A DNA stretch of 24,623 nt from JAHJFW01 sp964595075 (GCA_964595075.1 CAZQNT010000012.1:1-24623); one strand, 5' to 3'. Positions 14,698 to 21,969 are shown, numbered from the stretch's first letter. Numbers and translations are program-made. Notes: a model not told the origin generated them from the sequence alone.

Positions 14698-16512
14698 ATG
14701 ATGCCTTTTGGCCGTAGTTTTTCAGGCGTTTCGCAAAATACCGAAGTTGGGGCGAGGTTGCGCGTCGCTGCTGTTTTATTTTTACTTCCGCTTATCGCAA
14801 TTATAGTTAGACTTGTTCAATTTCAAATTATTCAACACGACAGTTACGCGGCTTGGGCTTCGGATCAGCACGATCTGGAAGAAAAATTGTTGCCGACTCG
14901 AGGGCGTATCTTCGTGCGCGATCCAAGCGACGGAAAGCTGTATCCACTGGCGACCAATCGCGAGGCGTGGACGGTTTTTGCCGTGCCGAAAAACATGAAG
15001 GATCCAATAGCCGTCGCGCACGAACTGGCTCCTATACTTGAGATTCCGGACGTCGATCTTGTCGCGCGCCTTGGAAAAACGGACGATCCATATGAGCTTT
15101 TAGTACGTCAGGCGCGGTCGGAATTGGTCGATCAACTTAAAGAAAAAAATTTGGAAGGAATCGGATTTTTGCGAACTACGGCGCGGTCGTATCCGGAAAA
15201 ATTCGTCAGCGGGCAATTGATCGGATTCGTAGGACAGGATGAGAACGGAGTTTCGGTCGGTAAGTATGGCGTCGAAGGCGGTTATCAAGACTTGTTGTCC
15301 GGTCGCGCAGGGTCTGTTGTAGCGGAAAAAGACGCCGGAGGACGTAGATTGACGATCGGGGATAGCAAAATTGATAACGCCGTGGACGGGGCCGACATCG
15401 TTCTCACTATCGATCGCGCTATTCAGTATGAAGCATGCACGCAAATACAGGAGGCGGTGAAGCGCCACGGCGCCGATGGCGGATCAATCGTAATAATGAA
15501 TCCGTCCACAGGGGCGATTTTGGCGATGTGCTCGTCGCCGGATTTCGATCCTTCGGAGTTCAATAAAGTGGAGGATCTTTCCATTTTGAACAATCCGGCA
15601 TTATTTAGCGCGTACGAACCCGGTTCCGTCTTCAAGCCGTTTACGCTCGCTGCAGCTCTCGATGCCGGAAAGATAAATCCGAAAACCACGTATACGGACA
15701 CGGGGTCGGAAGAAATCGACGGTCACACTATTCGAAATTCCGACGGAAAAGCGAACGGCGTTCAAACCATGACGCAAGTGCTGGAGGCATCGCTGAATAC
15801 CGGAACGATTTTCGCGCAAAGGCAGATTGGAAAAGATTTGTTCCGAAAATACGTGGAGGATTTTGGATTTGGCAAAAAGACCGGAATCGACGTGACACCT
15901 GAAGGAAAGGGAAATATCTCATCTCTGGAGAAAAAGGGGAGTATTTTCGCGGCAACCGGTTCTTACGGACAGGGGATCACGGTTACTCCAATTCAACTGC
16001 TCACCGGATTCGCGGCGCTTGGAAATGGCGGGAGATTATTCAAGCCGTACGTGGTTTCCGAAATTTTGTATCCGGATGGAACGCGGGAAAAAACAAAACC
16101 TATCGAAGTAGCGAAACCAATCGACGCGCGAACGTCTCGATTGATTTCCGGAATGTTGGTTTCCGTAGTGGAGAATGGCCATGGAAAGCGCGCGGGCGTT
16201 TCCGGATATTGGGTCGCAGGAAAGACGGGTACTGCGCAGGTTGCGAAGAAAGATGGGGCCGGATACGAAGAAGACGAGACTATCGGATCTTTTGCCGGAT
16301 ACGCGCCTGCGAGCGATCCGAAATTCGCGATGCTTGTGAAAATCGATCATCCGCGAGACGTTCAATGGGCGGAATCATCCGCAGCTCCGCTTTTCGGAAC
16401 AATGGCGAAGTTTCTGCTTAATTATCTCCAAGTCCCGCCGGAGAGGCCTGTCGCTAACGTAAAATCAACTCCTACGGCCGCGCCGGTTGCAACAAGCGGG
16501 ACTACGCCGTAA
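14698..16512 (+). CDS. Penicillin-binding protein, FtsI/PBP2 type transpeptidase
   Basis: A class B peptidoglycan transpeptidase of 604 residues. It has one N-terminal membrane helix (about 23-44), then the PBP dimerisation domain (LPTRGRIFVRD near 65, FVSGQLIGFVGQDENG near 169, GVEGGYQDLLSGRAG near 191), then the penicillin-binding domain. The catalytic motifs are SVFK (Ser310, Lys313), SLN (365-367) and KTG (509-511). The low-complexity Pro/Thr/Ala C-terminus (VKSTPTAAPVATSGTTP) may be exposed outside the membrane. By domain order and position beside uppS and murF it most resembles FtsI, the septal enzyme, but an elongation-type role cannot be excluded. The start codon is directly after an extended -10 with no Shine-Dalgarno sequence. 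Confidence 0.92.
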   Translation: MMPFGRSFSGVSQNTEVGARLRVAAVLFLLPLIAIIVRLVQFQIIQHDSYAAWASDQHDLEEKLLPTRGRIFVRDPSDGKLYPLATNREAWTVFAVPKNMKDPIAVAHELAPILEIPDVDLVARLGKTDDPYELLVRQARSELVDQLKEKNLEGIGFLRTTARSYPEKFVSGQLIGFVGQDENGVSVGKYGVEGGYQDLLSGRAGSVVAEKDAGGRRLTIGDSKIDNAVDGADIVLTIDRAIQYEACTQIQEAVKRHGADGGSIVIMNPSTGAILAMCSSPDFDPSEFNKVEDLSILNNPALFSAYEPGSVFKPFTLAAALDAGKINPKTTYTDTGSEEIDGHTIRNSDGKANGVQTMTQVLEASLNTGTIFAQRQIGKDLFRKYVEDFGFGKKTGIDVTPEGKGNISSLEKKGSIFAATGSYGQGITVTPIQLLTGFAALGNGGRLFKPYVVSEILYPDGTREKTKPIEVAKPIDARTSRLISGMLVSVVENGHGKRAGVSGYWVAGKTGTAQVAKKDGAGYEEDETIGSFAGYAPASDPKFAMLVKIDHPRDVQWAESSAAPLFGTMAKFLLNYLQVPPERPVANVKSTPTAAPVATSGTTP

Positions 16513-16535
16513 TGTTAGTATGCATTAACACATAC

Positions 16536-16633
16536 TGTCATTCCCACGGAGGTGGGAATCCAGTTTATAAGGGCAACTCAAATTGTATGTTAATATTTAT
16601 TGATTCTGGATTCCCGCCTACGCGAGAATGACA
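16536..16633. repeat. Palindromic dispersed repeat with TGTCAT...ATGACA ends, copy 2
   Basis: Begins TGTCATTCCCACGGAGGTGGGAATCCAG and ends TTCTGGATTCCCGCCTACGCGAGAATGACA (given here as two ends of the element, each with its own small palindrome). The CTGGATTCCC block pairs with GGGAATCCAG. Lies between the penicillin-binding protein and murF. Same family type as copy 1 at 1325. Confidence 0.85.
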
Positions 16634-16682
16634 AACAAGCGCGCGAACAGATCCAGAGTCAATGAAACTGGAGATGAATTAT

Positions 16683-17975
16683 ATGAAAACGATGTTGCAA
16701 AGCTATCTTGGTTATTGCGCCAGGCGCGCGATTCAGCGCGAGAAGCCGCGTGTTATCGTAGTCGTCGGATCCGTCGGCAAATCGTCTACCAAGGAAGCTA
16801 TCGCTATAGCAGGCGACGCGTACCGCAAAGATACGCCGGTGCTGGTGTCGCCGAAAAACTACAACAATGAAATCGGAGTTCCGCTCACGGTTTTTCGGAT
16901 GGATGCTCCGGGTAAATCAATCGTTTCATGGTTAAAACTTCTCATCAAAGCCACCTTGACTTCGTGGGGCGTGTTGAAGATTCGCTCCAAAACGCTGGTT
17001 CTTGAATTCGGGACGGATCATCCGGGCGATCTGGCGTATCTCGCGTCAATCGCTCGGCCGGATATCGCGGTCATCACTTCAATCGCGCCGGAGCACACGG
17101 AGTTTTTTGAAACAATGGAAGAGGTGGAAAAAGAAGAGCTTTCTATTTTGAGTTTTCTCACAAAAGACGGTATCGCGATTTTGAATGCGGATGACGAAAG
17201 AGTGATGAAAGGAAGAGAGATGACGGATGCTACGGTCGTTACTTACGGAGAGTCGAATGACGCTCGAGTACGCTTGGTTTCCGCGGAAGTAATCATTGAT
17301 GAAAACGACCCTTCAGCCACAGGGCTTGAAGTGCAGATATTTGCCGTTGGTTCTTCGGCGAAAGCGCGGCTTCGCGGCGTTTTCGGAAAACCGCACGCCA
17401 TCGCGGCAACGGCGGCAATCGCGCTAATGTATTCGTTGGATATAGATTTTCATGAGTCGGTTGAGCGGCTTTCGGATTATCGCGGTATGCCGGGACGCAC
17501 GAGGATTATACAAGGAATAAAACGCACTACGCTATTGGACGACAGCTACAACTCGTCTCCGCTTGCGGCTTATTCCGCAGCGCACGATCTCGCCCGCTAT
17601 CCCTGCGGCGAAGGAAAGAAGCGTATCGCCACGCTTGGCGACATGTTGGAACTTGGGAATTTAGCCGAAGGCGCGCATCGCGATCTCGGCAGATTAGTGG
17701 CGGAACTAGGGATTGACATGCTTGTCGCGTGTGGTACACTCGCGCACGCAATTTCCGACGGAGCGAAAGTGGGGGGGATGTCCGAAGATTCCATCTTTGT
17801 TTTTCCGACAAGCGCTGAAGCAGGACTCTTCATCCAAGAACGTTTGCGCGAAGGAGACGTAGTACTTATAAAAGGTTCGCAAGGCGCAAGAATGGAAAAA
17901 ATAACAAAGGAACTAATGGCAGAACCGCTACGCGCAAGAGAATGGTTGGTGCGACAGAGCGAGGAGTGGATGTAA
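16683..17975 (+). CDS. murF: UDP-N-acetylmuramoyl-tripeptide--D-Ala-D-Ala ligase (MurF-like)
   Basis: A Mur ligase that would add D-Ala-D-Ala to the UDP-MurNAc-tripeptide in peptidoglycan precursor synthesis. It is about 430 residues, the usual MurF length. The ATP loop is GSVGKSSTKE (29-38; the family usually has GxxGKTTTK). NYNNEIGVPLT (MurF-type), EFGTDHPGDL, TSIAPEHTEFF, and LNADDE follow, then the C-terminal domain DDSYNSSPLA and LGDMLELG, typical of MurF. The ATG at 16683 is preferred because GGAG (16670-16673) lies nine bases upstream. ATGs at 16662 and 16674 are in frame and would add seven or three residues. The gene follows a palindromic repeat and ends five bases before tRNA-Glu. 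Confidence 0.9.
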   Translation: MKTMLQSYLGYCARRAIQREKPRVIVVVGSVGKSSTKEAIAIAGDAYRKDTPVLVSPKNYNNEIGVPLTVFRMDAPGKSIVSWLKLLIKATLTSWGVLKIRSKTLVLEFGTDHPGDLAYLASIARPDIAVITSIAPEHTEFFETMEEVEKEELSILSFLTKDGIAILNADDERVMKGREMTDATVVTYGESNDARVRLVSAEVIIDENDPSATGLEVQIFAVGSSAKARLRGVFGKPHAIAATAAIALMYSLDIDFHESVERLSDYRGMPGRTRIIQGIKRTTLLDDSYNSSPLAAYSAAHDLARYPCGEGKKRIATLGDMLELGNLAEGAHRDLGRLVAELGIDMLVACGTLAHAISDGAKVGGMSEDSIFVFPTSAEAGLFIQERLREGDVVLIKGSQGARMEKITKELMAEPLRAREWLVRQSEEWM

Positions 17976-17979
17976 ACAA

Positions 17980-18051
17980 GGCCCGTTCGTCTAGTGGCTA
18001 GGACGCTAGGTTCTCATCCTGGAAACAGGGGTTCAATTCCCCTACGGGCTA
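17980..18051 (+). tRNA. tRNA-Glu (anticodon CUC)
   Basis: Acceptor GGCCCGT/ACGGGCT (first pair G-T), D arm with GTCTAGTGGCTAGGAC, anticodon arm CTAGG-TTCTCAT-CCTGG with CTC at 18013-18015, and T arm AGGGG-TTCAATT-CCCCT. Discriminator A, CCA at 18052-18054. Confidence 0.93.
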
Positions 18052-18056
18052 CCATG

Positions 18057-18086
18057 AAAAAAGCAGCTATTTAGTAGCTGTTTTTT
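18057..18086 (+). terminator. Terminator after tRNA-Glu
   Basis: CAGCTA-TTTAG-TAGCTG stem-loop flanked by an A run and TTTTTT (18081-18086). Confidence 0.8.
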
Positions 18087-18208
18087 CGTCTATGCCGACA
18101 CTACGGTCGGCATCCCGATCCAACATATACTGATAGTTGTGTCGGGATCGGCTAGGACACGTGGTTCTCATCCACGTAAGAGGGGTTCGACTCCCCTAGG
18201 CGCTACCA
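18087..18208 (+). pseudogene. Second tRNA-Glu (CUC) with a palindromic element in the D loop
   Basis: CGTCTA (18087-18092) and GGCTAGGAC (18150-18158) match the two sides of the D arm of the intact tRNA-Glu but are separated by a 57-base element that replaces GT. Downstream, everything is tRNA-like: anticodon arm CGTGG-TTCTCAT-CCACG with CTC at 18067+100 (18167-18169), T arm AGGGG-TTCGACT-CCCCT, acceptor 3' strand AGGCGCT, discriminator A, CCA at 18206-18208. The expected 5' acceptor strand AGCGCCT is missing and the terminator T run stands in its place. Most likely it is non-functional. The anticodon and acceptor stems differ from the first copy, so it is a separate gene and not a recent duplicate. 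Confidence 0.75.
18093..18149. repeat. Two-hairpin element inserted in a tRNA D loop
   Basis: TGCCGAC-ACTACG-GTCGGCA (hairpin 1, 18093-18112), then TCCCGAT ... GTGTCGGGATC. The conserved blocks TGCCGAC, GTCGGCATCCCGATC and GTGTCGGGA are shared with 13878-13932, while loops differ. Confidence 0.8.
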
Positions 18209-18211
18209 GCA

Positions 18212-18239
18212 AAAACACTTCGTGAAATCGGGGTGTTTT
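18212..18239 (+). terminator. Weak hairpin after the damaged tRNA-Glu
   Basis: AAAACAC (18212-18218) pairs with GTGTTTT (18233-18239) across a 14-base loop. Possible terminator remnant. From here to 18348 I see no other feature, and base composition turns AT-rich. Confidence 0.35.
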
Positions 18240-18348
18240 GTAACGGAAACGGTTGGTTTGAGCTTTTGTCTTCAACTAATATTTTGATGAAATAGAGTTT
18301 TAAGACTCAGTTGTCGCTAGTTTTAATGAACACGTTTTCCATACTCAA

Positions 18349-19020
18349 TTATGGCAAGAGAAAATCCAGCGTCTTCCCTACAGTAACTCCGTCATGCGTA
18401 GTAACGAGTGCATCTCGAACCCAATAAATAGTCCAATCTGTAAAGTCACCATTTATTACGACTTTGAATGTGGTTGATAAATCATCGTCAAATTCAGTCA
18501 CAGAATAAGCGTAACCGTTTTCGTTAGACCACATGAGACCTATAGCGTAAATCGTAAGAAAGTTATGTCTACCCGCAATGCTTTCTCTGATTTTATTACG
18601 GTAGAATTCACCGGCTCCGTCGAAAAAGACGATTAGATTCTTACCTGCAGCATAATCGAATCCCCGATCAATTTTATGATTTATGGCATCAATTACTCGA
18701 TCTTCGCCTTTTGGAAGGGGAATATCTCTTTGACTATCAAGCGCTGAAACATGTTCAGTCATGACCCACGTGTCAGTTGTTTTATCAATAATTATTCCAT
18801 CGCCTTCGTGGTCTTCGGCAAAGGTTATATCTCTGCCGTGAACTTTGCGTAGTACGACGCAAAGTAACCAGTTAGCCCAAGCTTCTCTGGGTCGTAGGCA
18901 GAAATTGCTTATTTCTCGCCCAGTTATGAGCGGTTTAACCTCTTTCACCATCGGTTCAAAGTCCTTTAGAGCTATCTTGAAGTCCTTGATCAGTTTTATT
19001 GTATTCAATGCTTGATTCAT
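18349..19020 (-). CDS. Unknown protein, accessory region
   Basis: A 223-residue soluble protein that I do not recognise. Its N-terminal 40 residues are helical and basic. A central block (CLRPREAWANWLLCVVLRKVHGRD...GDGIIIDKTTDTWVMTEHVSA, shown in parts) has a helix with E, a strand with D and a strand ending in EHV. This arrangement is loosely like a restriction-endonuclease-fold core, but the usual ExK lysine is not there. NLIVFFDGAGEFYRN follows. Composition is much more AT-rich than the flanking housekeeping genes, suggesting acquisition. It is divergent from the MmeI-type nuclease-domain gene across a 246-base spacer with a tandem repeat. A defence role is only a guess from position. Confidence 0.6.
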   Translation of the reverse strand: MNQALNTIKLIKDFKIALKDFEPMVKEVKPLITGREISNFCLRPREAWANWLLCVVLRKVHGRDITFAEDHEGDGIIIDKTTDTWVMTEHVSALDSQRDIPLPKGEDRVIDAINHKIDRGFDYAAGKNLIVFFDGAGEFYRNKIRESIAGRHNFLTIYAIGLMWSNENGYAYSVTEFDDDLSTTFKVVINGDFTDWTIYWVRDALVTTHDGVTVGKTLDFLLP

Positions 19021-19071
19021 GTAGACACTGTCCTTATGGCAGGTTGTTGGGCGTTGCGATTAATAGTCATA

Positions 19072-19113
19072 ATGATGACGGTTTGTTACATTATGATGAC
19101 GGTTTGTTACATT
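19072..19113. repeat. Tandem direct repeat, two exact 21-bp copies
   Basis: Two adjacent identical units (19072-19092 and 19093-19113), each beginning ATGATGACGG and ending TTTGTTACATT. They lie in the divergent spacer between the unknown protein (minus) and the nuclease-domain protein (plus), where an operator could sit. They are too few and without spacers to be a CRISPR. Confidence 0.9.
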
Positions 19114-19248
19114 ATTGCAAAGTCGTGCCAGTTTTTAACACGAAAAAATCAACATTTACCAATTCGTGCCATATAAGAATTCGTAAGACGTTGTCTTTAT
19201 GGGTTTTTCTTAAGTACGGAACCGTGAACATAGATTTTTGGTTGTTTT

Positions 19249-19254
19249 TATGAT
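19249..19254 (+). promoter_or_regulatory. Putative -10 of the nuclease-domain gene
   Basis: TATGAT, 12 bases before the chosen ATG at 19267. It supports the ATG rather than the in-frame TTG at 19258. Confidence 0.45.
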
Positions 19255-19266
19255 AAATTGTATTCC

Positions 19267-20382
19267 ATGTTAAATTGGAATGAAATATATACTCGCGCTC
19301 AACAGTTCGTTGAGGAGTGGGATGGGGAAACCCGTGAAAGGGGAGAATACCAATTGTTTTGGGAAGATTTTTTTAATGTGTTTGGCATCAGACGTCGATC
19401 GGTGGCTTTGTATCAAAAAAAGGTGGAAATACTTGGAAATCGTCGCGGTTTCGTTGATTTGTTTTGGCCAGGCACGTTACTAATTGAACATAAGTCAGCC
19501 GGGAAAGATTTAGACGCGGCGTTCACGCAAGCGATTGATTATTTTGATGGTTTGAAAGAGGAAGAAAAACCGCGATATGTAATTGTGACTGATTATAGTA
19601 CTTTTCGCTTTTACGACCTAGAAGGTGAAAGTAGAATGGGAGAATTTGGTATGACGCAGAAAGAATTTATGTTGAAAGATCTACCCGAGCACGTTCGACT
19701 GTTCGCATTTATTGCAGGGCATGAGGAGCAAAGCGTTGACAAAATTGGAGACTCCAACAAAATTGTTTGGGAAGATATAAAATTTATTCGCGGCGCGCAT
19801 AGTGGTAATTCGTACAGATTAGAATTTATAGTCGCTGGGCAGAAAATTATTATCAAGTGCTCTGAGATTGAAATTTTGAATGCGGATTCCGTCCTTACAA
19901 AAATGCAACTCGCTTCACGAAAACTTATTGATTGCCCTTATACGGGCAAGCATAGAAAGGAAGATTGGATGCATCGTGTCGTGTTCAAGTGGCTTGAATT
20001 AATAGATAATAGAAGTACAGAGAAAGGCGATAGATCGGATCAGATAGTAGATTTAATTGTAGACTACGCATCCAAGCCCATCTGGAAAGAAACATTTAAT
20101 GGAGCCTTTAATCAGACACGCGATCCTATTCGAGAAGATCAGACCGTGTTTCTGCCTTTTAGCGGTTTAAGAATCTTTGTTAGAAAGACGATGGGTGCTG
20201 ATACGGGAGATAGGTTTTTATCCACGGTTCTTACTCGCATGGGCGCTAGAAAAGTAAGAAAAGGAAAAGGTAAAAATATGTTTTTCGCTCTCAACTATGA
20301 CCAACTTGAAGGTATTGCGCCTAGCGGCGCAGGTAAGCTGGAAAACAATCCGACTGATAGTGGAAGTGAAAAATCGAAGTAG
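19267..20382 (+). CDS. MmeI-type (type IIL) nuclease-domain protein lacking a methyltransferase
   Basis: A 371-residue protein. Residues about 1-130 match the N-terminal nuclease domain of type IIL restriction-modification fusions and their relatives: FWEDFFNVFGI, then GFVDLFWPGTLLIEHKSAGKDL with the PD-(D/E)XK residues D64, E74 and K76, then the QAIDY motif (Q88) and PRYVIVTDYSTFRFYDL. In MmeI-like enzymes this is followed by a gamma-class methyltransferase with NPPY, which is absent here. Instead there is an unrelated C-terminal half of about 210 residues, including DWMHRVVFKWLELI and FLPFSGLRIFVRKTMGADTGDRFLSTVLTRMGA, that I cannot assign. The catalytic residues look intact. The gene is AT-rich and sits in the region downstream of the tRNA-Glu genes. 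ATG 19267 is preferred over TTG 19258. Confidence 0.8.
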   Translation: MLNWNEIYTRAQQFVEEWDGETRERGEYQLFWEDFFNVFGIRRRSVALYQKKVEILGNRRGFVDLFWPGTLLIEHKSAGKDLDAAFTQAIDYFDGLKEEEKPRYVIVTDYSTFRFYDLEGESRMGEFGMTQKEFMLKDLPEHVRLFAFIAGHEEQSVDKIGDSNKIVWEDIKFIRGAHSGNSYRLEFIVAGQKIIIKCSEIEILNADSVLTKMQLASRKLIDCPYTGKHRKEDWMHRVVFKWLELIDNRSTEKGDRSDQIVDLIVDYASKPIWKETFNGAFNQTRDPIREDQTVFLPFSGLRIFVRKTMGADTGDRFLSTVLTRMGARKVRKGKGKNMFFALNYDQLEGIAPSGAGKLENNPTDSGSEKSK

Positions 20383-20667
20383 TATTTATTGTCAGGAACG
20401 GAAGCCACTTTTAGGGCTTGGAGTCGGTAAGTTGTCGAGCAAGTAAATTGTACGTACGAAAGCCTAAGAACCTAAAACTTGGCTAAAATGTGCCACTTGA
20501 ATAATCGTGCTATGTATATTGCACCGTATCTGTAGCGCACTAAATTAGTTTTACCGTAAGTCCTTTGCGAGCTGTCCTAGATGTTCCCATCCATCTGTTG
20601 GCTAAAAGATAGGCATCAAGAGCTCGCTAGGCAGACCCCCAAAAGGGGGGGTTTTGTTATAGGCGTG
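20383..20667 (+). other. 285-base non-coding stretch, possible structured RNA
   Basis: No coding frame is visible. Several inverted pairs are: AAGCC/GGCTT near 20405-20420; GTACGTAC; ACTAA/TTAGT near 20540; and GCGAGCT (20567-20573) with AGCTCGC (20621-20627), enclosing AGATG/CATCT. It ends in a plus-strand terminator (20636-20655). It may be just the 3' untranslated region of the nuclease-domain gene or an independent small RNA. I do not recognise a known RNA family. Confidence 0.4.
20636..20655 (+). terminator. Terminator in the accessory region
   Basis: CCCCC-AAAA-GGGGG (20636-20649), two further G and TTTT. Because the T run is only on the plus strand, it ends a plus-strand transcript. 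Confidence 0.8.
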
Positions 20668-21501
20668 TCATTTAAGTTGTTTATGCAATTTTTTGTTTGT
20701 CAAAAAATTCCCTGACGAGATGACCGGTTTGCCGGTTTTTGTTTCAATTTCTTTGCGTGCATTCCCAGCCACCGATCCGCCCTGTTTCGCAGCTTTGCGA
20801 TTCGCGACCAATCCTTTCGCGTCTTTTTTTCGCGCGATCTCAGTCGTAGAAACTTCGCCTAGCATATTCAAAACCAACTCTAGATTGGTCATATGGTCGC
20901 GGAGATTTTGCGACTTAAGACCCTTAACTTTTTTATAGTCGCGCGTCTTCATGCCAGCCCACGCTTCGGTGATATCGTCTGTCAAGATTGCATATTCCGG
21001 CTTTTCTATACCGCGATTCCTCCATTCGTCCGTAAGTTCATGTCTGATCTCGATGCTTTTCATCCGCTGGGCAATCCATGCTTCCGAATACCCTTTCTTA
21101 CGGTAATACTCTCCGGCGCGATGAATTGCGATTTCCGGATCCTCTATCTCTTTCAAACGTTCATATCCGACTTTGGCTAGCCATTGTTTGAATGGTTCTG
21201 CTTTCGAGGACGGGATTGACTGAATAATACGCAGAATAGTTTCGGTATTTGCGCAATCCGTTTTGTATCTTTTGCCGTCCTTAGCAATAAATTTGAGTTG
21301 TCCGATTTTATCGGACAACTCAGAACCCTCATTTTTTAGTTTCTTTTTTAGATCATTCCAGTATTTACGTGGGCGAGGCGTTCCAGTCAGGATATCGATA
21401 ATATCTATGATACTAAAAAACCATTGATCGGCCTTCTCATCCCATACTCGTCGAACCTCCTTTTGTTCAAATAGTATAATCGATGATGTTTTATCTCTCA
21501 T
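20668..21501 (-). CDS. Bro-N domain protein, DinD/phage-antirepressor-like
   Basis: A 277-residue protein. The N-terminus is a Bro-N domain as in phage antirepressors: ILFEQKEVRRVWDEKADQWFFSIIDIIDILT, shown here as its core (given in pieces: KEVRRVWDE, WFFSIIDIIDIL, PRKYWNDLKKKL). The rest matches the DinD-like (DNA-damage-inducible protein D) extension: KRYKTDCANTETILRIIQSIP, AEPFKQWLAKVGYERL, RHELTDEWRNRG and MLGEVSTTEIAR, again quoted in short pieces. Its role is probably DNA binding or response to DNA damage or phage, but the target is unknown. It is convergent with the nuclease-domain gene and likely part of a mobile or defence region. A -10-like TAGAAT lies on the minus strand at 21526-21531. 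Confidence 0.88.
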   Translation of the reverse strand: MRDKTSSIILFEQKEVRRVWDEKADQWFFSIIDIIDILTGTPRPRKYWNDLKKKLKNEGSELSDKIGQLKFIAKDGKRYKTDCANTETILRIIQSIPSSKAEPFKQWLAKVGYERLKEIEDPEIAIHRAGEYYRKKGYSEAWIAQRMKSIEIRHELTDEWRNRGIEKPEYAILTDDITEAWAGMKTRDYKKVKGLKSQNLRDHMTNLELVLNMLGEVSTTEIARKKDAKGLVANRKAAKQGGSVAGNARKEIETKTGKPVISSGNFLTNKKLHKQLK

Positions 21502-21599
21502 ACTGTAAATATTACCGCTTCCATTATTCTACTTTACGTCATTCGATGAATTTTTTCAATTCGGATTTGTCCATTTTGTTCTCTACTTCGCTCCCCGTA

Positions 21600-21608
21600 T
21601 GCTATACT
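21600..21608 (+). promoter_or_regulatory. Extended -10 promoter of the small membrane protein
   Basis: TGCTATACT, identical to the promoter before the penicillin-binding protein. The ATG follows at 21643, leaving a leader of about 28 bases. Confidence 0.65.
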
Positions 21609-21642
21609 CTCCTCAACCTTTAATTCTTTTTTCATCAATGAT

Positions 21643-21912
21643 ATGAAAAATGCGAAGTTGTTAACTCACGCGGCTTCAATTGGGCTCATGGCGATACTGT
21701 TGTTTATCCTGTGTATGTTCTGGAAATTGACCATCACTGATCCTGTGGTGGATCAATTCCACTCGTTAAGTCTAAAGCTGCTCTTCCCGGGCTTTAAGGG
21801 CTTTGACGTCGCGAGCATCCTGTGGGGAATGACGTTGAGTTTCGTTTACGGATTCATCGCGTCATTCCTGTTCCACGTTTTGCATCCGGATTGTTGCCCG
21901 GTAAAGAAGTAA
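21643..21912 (+). CDS. Small two-helix membrane protein, unknown function
   Basis: An 89-residue protein with two hydrophobic helices, about residues 10-29 (AASIGLMAILLFILCMFWKL) and about 57-81 (ILWGMTLSFVYGFIASFLFHVL). The ends face the same side, and the C-terminus is HPDCCPVKK. I recognise no domain beyond a general resemblance to small uncharacterised membrane proteins. It has its own extended -10 promoter upstream and its own terminator immediately downstream, so it forms a single-gene transcript, evidence that it is a real gene despite its size. Confidence 0.75.
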   Translation: MKNAKLLTHAASIGLMAILLFILCMFWKLTITDPVVDQFHSLSLKLLFPGFKGFDVASILWGMTLSFVYGFIASFLFHVLHPDCCPVKK

Positions 21913-21924
21913 ATCAAAAGGAGG

Positions 21925-21956
21925 AAAAAAACCGAGATGAATCATCTCGGTTTTTT
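21925..21956 (+). terminator. Rho-independent terminator, A-stem-loop-T
   Basis: ACCGAGAT-GAATC-ATCTCGGT (21931-21951), preceded by AAAAAA and followed by TTTTTT. Confidence 0.92.
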
Positions 21957-21969
21957 GTATGATAACTTT

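Noticed and set aside
19072..19113. CRISPR-like repeat
   Set aside because: Only two adjoining copies without spacers, and no cas gene in the window. The TM0106-type nuclease is Cas4-like only in fold and is 8 kb away.
20393..20412. Resemblance to the SRP RNA apical motif (GTCAGG..CGGAAG)
   Set aside because: The following AGCAGCC-type bases and the closing helix are absent, so the match is probably chance.
21919..21960. Short ORF after AGGAGG at 21919, ATG at 21937
   Set aside because: The ATG lies inside the terminator stem, the spacing is too long, and the frame gives no plausible protein.
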